From NCBI RefSeq assembly GCF_022965805.1, contig NC_133114.1, positions 11,428,261 to 11,492,260 of the forward strand: a stretch of 64,000 bases of DNA, read 5' to 3'. Origin of the DNA: Primulina eburnea (taxonomy: Eukaryota; Streptophyta; Magnoliopsida; Lamiales; Gesneriaceae). Position numbers and translations under genes: made by a program. This document shows, piece after piece, positions 60,161-64,000 of the stretch (position 1 is the first letter of the stretch; the number at the start of each line of letters is the position of its first letter). The notes under the pieces were generated by a model. That model did no database searches. It was given only the letters and a program-made list of their open reading frames with translations, and was not told the origin of the DNA.

Positions 60161-62183
60161 GGTCAACTTCTTTTGACCCTTAAGGTGCTTTAGAGACTCA
60201 TGATCCATATGGATCGCAAACTCCTTAGGCCTTAAGTATTGTTGCCACATCTCTAGAGTCCTCACAAGTGCATAAAGCTCCTTGTCGTATGTTGGATAGT
60301 TAAGCGCTGCTCCATTAAGCTTTTCACTAAAATATGCCACCGGCCGTCCTCCTTGCATCAGCACTCCACCAATACCTACACCTAAAGCATCGCATTCAAT
60401 TTAAAATGTATTAGAAAAATCAGGTAAAACAAGTAAAGTAGCATTAATGAAAACTACTTCTTTAGAGAAGTCCGTGCCAACTATCATCTGGCACCCACCG
60501 AAATGAAAGAGTTGAAGGATCAAATTCAAGAATTGCTGGACAAGGGTTTCATTCGCCCTAGTTGTTCTCCGTGAGGCGCACCAGTGTTATTTGTTAAGAA
60601 AAAGGATGGTAGTATACGACTTTGTATCTACAAAGTAACTCAAGAATTTTGGGGTATGAGCATGTCAAGGAGTTGTATGTGCTAGATGATGATTTCAAAG
60701 GTGTATTTGAAAGGAGCTCTATGCACTTGTGAGGACTCTAGAGATGTGGCAACATGACTTGAGGCCTAAGGAGTTTGTGATCCATACGGATCATGAATCT
60801 CTAAAGCACCTTAAGGGTCAACAGAAGTTGAACAAGCGGCATGCCAAGTGGGTATTGGTGGAGTGCTGATGCAAGGAGGACGGCCGGTGGCATATTTTAG
60901 TGAAAAGCATAATGGAGCAGCGCTTAACTATCCAACATACGACAAGGAGCTCTATGCACCTGTGAGGACTCTAGAGATGTGACAACATGACTTGAGGCCT
61001 AAGGAGTTTGTGCGTGAGTCCATGTCTCCTTGTGCTGTACCTGTTTTATTAGTTCCTAAGAAAGATGGCTCAAGGCGTATGTGTGTAGATTGTAGGGCAA
61101 TCAATAACATAACCATTAAGTATAGGCATCCCATATTATCTTAGAGAATTTATGATCACGATGCTTCAGGTGTAGGTATTGGTGGAGTGTTGATGCAAGG
61201 AGGACGGCCGGTGGCATATTTTAGTGAAAACCTTAATGGAGCAGCACAATTTATCTTCTTTGAACAAGAAACCATGATGCAAATAAAATTTGTCATGTGG
61301 ACCATGTATACAAGTTTCAAATACACCTTTGAAATCATCATCTAGCACATACAACTCCTTGACATGCTCAAACCCCAAAATTCTTGAGTTACTTTGTAGA
61401 TACAAAGTCGCATACTACCATCCTTTTTCTTAACAAATAACACTGGTGCGCCTCACGGAGAACAACTAGGGCGAATGAAGTGGTGTATACAATCCATGCA
61501 TATATAACGACTTCTCTAAAGAACAAATCCGCAATGTTTGAAGCATTATCGGTTTTATGACAAGCTATAAAATGTGTCATCTTAGAGAATCTATCCACAA
61601 CAACAAAAATAGAATCCCTCCCCTTCTTAGTCCTAGGCAACCCCAAAATAAAGTCCTTAGAAATTTCAATCCAAGTTCTTTTTAAGAATAGCACGCAAAA
61701 GTGTTCCCAAAGTTCTATTGACAACTTCAGTTTGTCCATTCGTTTGAGGATGACAAGTAGTAGAAAAAACAATTTTGTGCCAAGTTTAGCCCATAAAGTC
61801 TTCCAAAATTAACTCAAGAATTTAACATCGCGATCAGAAACAATAGTCCTAGGCATGCCATGCAACCTAACGACTTCTCTAAAGAACAAATCCGCAATGT
61901 TTGAAGCATCATTGGTTTTATGACAAGCTATAAAATGTGCCATCTTAGAGAATCTATCCACAACAACAAAAATAGAATCCCTCCCCTTCTTAGTCCTAGG
62001 CAACCCAAAAATAAAGTCCAGAGAAATGTCAATCCAAGGCTCACTAGGAACAGGAAGTGGTGTATACAATCCATGTGGTTGTGTTCTGGACAAGGGTTTC
62101 ATTCGCCCTAGTTGTTCTCCGTGAGGCGCACCAATGTTATTTGTTAAGGAAAAAAGGATGGTAGTATGCGACTTTGTATCTAC

Positions 62184-62898
62184 TGATATGAATCCACCTA
62201 ACTCCACCTCAAAAGCTAGCTCATGAGAGGAGGATTGTGAATTCACATATATTTTGCCCAAGACAACTCTTGCTAACCAAGGTGGGACACATCATTCCCG
62301 ACCCCTTTAGATTGCACGTCCTCGTGCCAACTCCTTCGTTAACCCGCACTCCAGGGCACTTCCAGGCATTCCCGACCCCTTTAGACTGTACGTCCTCGTT
62401 CCAACTCCTTCGTTAACCCGCACTCCAGGGCACTTCCAGGAATTCCCGACCCCTTTAGACTGTACGTCCTCGTGCCAACTCCTTCGTTAACCCGCACTCC
62501 AGGGTACTTCCAGGAACATGCACCCACACGACCAGTCAAGAGTATGGCTCTGATACCATATGATATGAATCCACCTAACTCCACCTCAAAAGCTAGCTCA
62601 TGAGAGGAGGATTGTGAATTCATATATATTTTGCCCAAGACAACTCTTGCTAACCGATGTGGGACACATCATTCCCGACCCTTTAGATTGCACGTCCTCG
62701 TTCCAACTCCTTTGTTAACCCGCACTCCAGGGCACTACGTGCCAACTCCTTCGTTAACCCGCACTCCAGGGCACTCCCAGGCATTAATGATGTGTCCCAC
62801 ATCGGTTAGCAAGAGTTGTTTTGGGAAAAATATATATGAATTCACAATCCTCCTCTCATGAGCTAGTTTTTGAGGTGGAGTTAGGTAGATTCATATCA
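62184..62898 (-). mobile_element. TRIM-like miniature LTR element with an inverted third LTR
   Basis: Three 111-bp LTRs: 62184-62294 (-), 62561-62671 (-) and 62788-62898 (+). The primer site TGGTATCAGAGC lies at 62547-62558 (-), next to the middle LTR. A purine tract (AAAGGGGTCGGGAA on -) adjoins the first. TSD TCTAC is at 62179-62183 and 62899-62903. It has no coding capacity. Confidence 0.82.
62295..62516 (-). repeat. Three 74-bp tandem repeats inside the TRIM
   Basis: Units start at 62295, 62369 and 62443 with TTCCCGACCCC and end near CCAGGGCACTTCCAGG. Shortened copies lie at 62672-62787. Confidence 0.88.
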
Positions 62899-64000
62899 TC
62901 TACTATTGAGAGCTAAATAAAGTCACCATTAAGAAAAAGTATCCCTTGGCTAAAATTTAAGATTATTTGATCAATTCATATCCTAGTATTCCTTCAAGGA
63001 ATGCCACCCACTTGGCATGCCGTTTGTTCAACTTCTGTTGACCCTTAAGGTGCCTTAGAGACTCATGATCCGTATGGATCACAAACTCCTTAGGGCTCAA
63101 GTCATGTTGCCACATCTCTAGAGTCCTCACAAGTTCATAGAGCTCCTTGTCGTATGTTGGATAGTTAAGCGCTGCTCCATTAAGCTTTTAACTAAAATAT
63201 GCCACCAGCCGTCCTCCTTGCATCAGCACTCCACCAATACATGCATCTGAAGCATCGCCTAGGCATGCCATGCAACCTAATGACTTCTCTAAAGAAAAAT
63301 CCACAATGTTTGAAGCATCATCGGTTTTATGACAAGCTATAAAATGTGCCATCTTAGAGAATCTATCCACAACAACAAAAATAGAATCCATCCCATTCTT
63401 AGTCCTAGGCAACCCCAAAATAAATTCCATAGAAATGTCAATCCAAGGCTCACTAGGAACAGAAAGTGGTGTATACAATCCATGCGGTTGTGTTCTGGAC
63501 AATGGTTTCATTCGCCCTAGTTGTTCTCCGTGAGGCGCACCAGTTTTGTTAAGAAAAAAGATGGTAGTATGTGACTTTGTATCTACTATTGAGAGCTGAA
63601 TAAAGTCACCATTAAGAAAAAGTATCCCTTGGCTAAAATTTAAGACTTATTTGATCAATTCATATCCTAGTATTCCTTCAATGAATGCCACCCACTTGTC
63701 ATGCCGCTTGTTCAACTTCTGTTGACTCTTAAGCTGCTTTAGAGACTCATGATCCGTATGGATCACAAACTCCTTAGGTCTCAAGTTATGTTGCCACATC
63801 TTTAGAGTCCTCACAAGTGCATAGAGCTCCTTGTCGTATGTTGGATAGCTAAGCGCTACTCCATTAAGCTTTTCACTAAAATATGCCACCGGCCGTCCTC
63901 CTTGCATCAGCACTCCACCAAGACATGCATCTGAAGCATCGCCTAGGCATGCCATGCAACCTAATGACTTCTCTAAAGAAAAATCCGCAATGTTTGAAGC

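Larger units (their letters stand above)
60161..64000. repeat. Tandem array and mosaic of scrambled CRM pol fragments
   Basis: CRM RNase H, RT and integrase pieces alternate with short pieces of another Gypsy RT ([21 protein letters not shown], + strand at 60520-60640, 62086-62180 and 63494-63586; - strand near 61400-61480). From about 61.8 kb an ordered unit repeats: integrase(-), foreign RT(+), a TATTGAGAGC spacer, RNase H(-). RNase H starts at 62998 and 63684, a period of 686 bp. All pieces are incomplete, so nothing here is a gene. The array leaves the window at 64000. Confidence 0.75.

Noticed and set aside
62184..62898. MITE or foldback DNA transposon (inverted ends of 111 bp)
   Set aside because: A primer binding site, purine tract, direct LTR pair and 5-bp duplication show an LTR-type miniature element.

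Overview
The window is plant nuclear DNA, almost certainly from a eudicot (Lamiales is only a weak guess). It consists entirely of nested LTR retrotransposons. I see no ordinary single-copy host gene, tRNA or rRNA. Coding capacity is Ty3/Gypsy throughout: one Athila-type element, several Tekay/Del-type chromovirus elements and one CRM-type (centromeric retrotransposon) element. The CRM sequence makes a pericentromeric origin plausible but does not prove it.

Layout. (1) Positions 1-18321 hold element A, a Tekay-type element on the + strand whose left LTR is cut by the window edge. Its leader is split by a young, complete Athila-type element at 382-11809 with TSD ATTGG. (2) 18322-20359 holds the end of another LTR and a mosaic of alternately inverted CRM fragments. 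(3) Element F, CRM-type on the - strand, is the oldest host layer: 20360-22152, 30196-32174 and 59780-60160. It is split by element E (22153-30195, -, TSD AGAAG/GGAAG) and element B (32175-59779, -, Tekay-type, TSD ATCTC). (4) B is split by element C (36101-44721, -, TSD ACGGA) and element D (46457-55325, +, TSD TTATC). (5) 60161-64000 is a tandem array of scrambled CRM fragments carrying a TRIM-like miniature element at 62184-62898 (TSD TCTAC).

The main discovery candidate is the Athila-type element. It has near-identical LTRs and an uninterrupted 1769-residue gag-pol. After pol come two further intact reading frames. The first (7573-8118) has a basic plus cysteine-rich module like the nucleic-acid-binding/cysteine-rich proteins of carlavirus-type plant RNA viruses, which act as silencing suppressors or gene activators. 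The second (8329-8967) is an intronless LONELY GUY (LOG) homologue, the enzyme that releases active cytokinin. A strong splice donor in the LTR and a strong acceptor just after pol suggest an env-like spliced message for this cassette. A retrotransposon carrying a virus-like regulator together with a cytokinin-activating enzyme would be a new kind of cargo, to my knowledge.

A second pattern is in the LTRs. Six LTR families (A-F) carry clusters of CpG-rich palindromes whose sequence is characteristic of the family. In A, C, D and E the last palindrome ends 48-50 bp from a TATA-like run in every copy seen. The cassettes appear to have been exchanged between families: B (Tekay) and F (CRM) share one design, and A and D share another.

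Other points: D and E are non-autonomous, with a gag frame but a decayed pol; B carries a probable spliceosomal intron at its gag/protease junction; and many stop codons in A and B fit CAG-to-TAG or TGG-to-TGA/TAG transitions, as expected for methylated, silenced copies.
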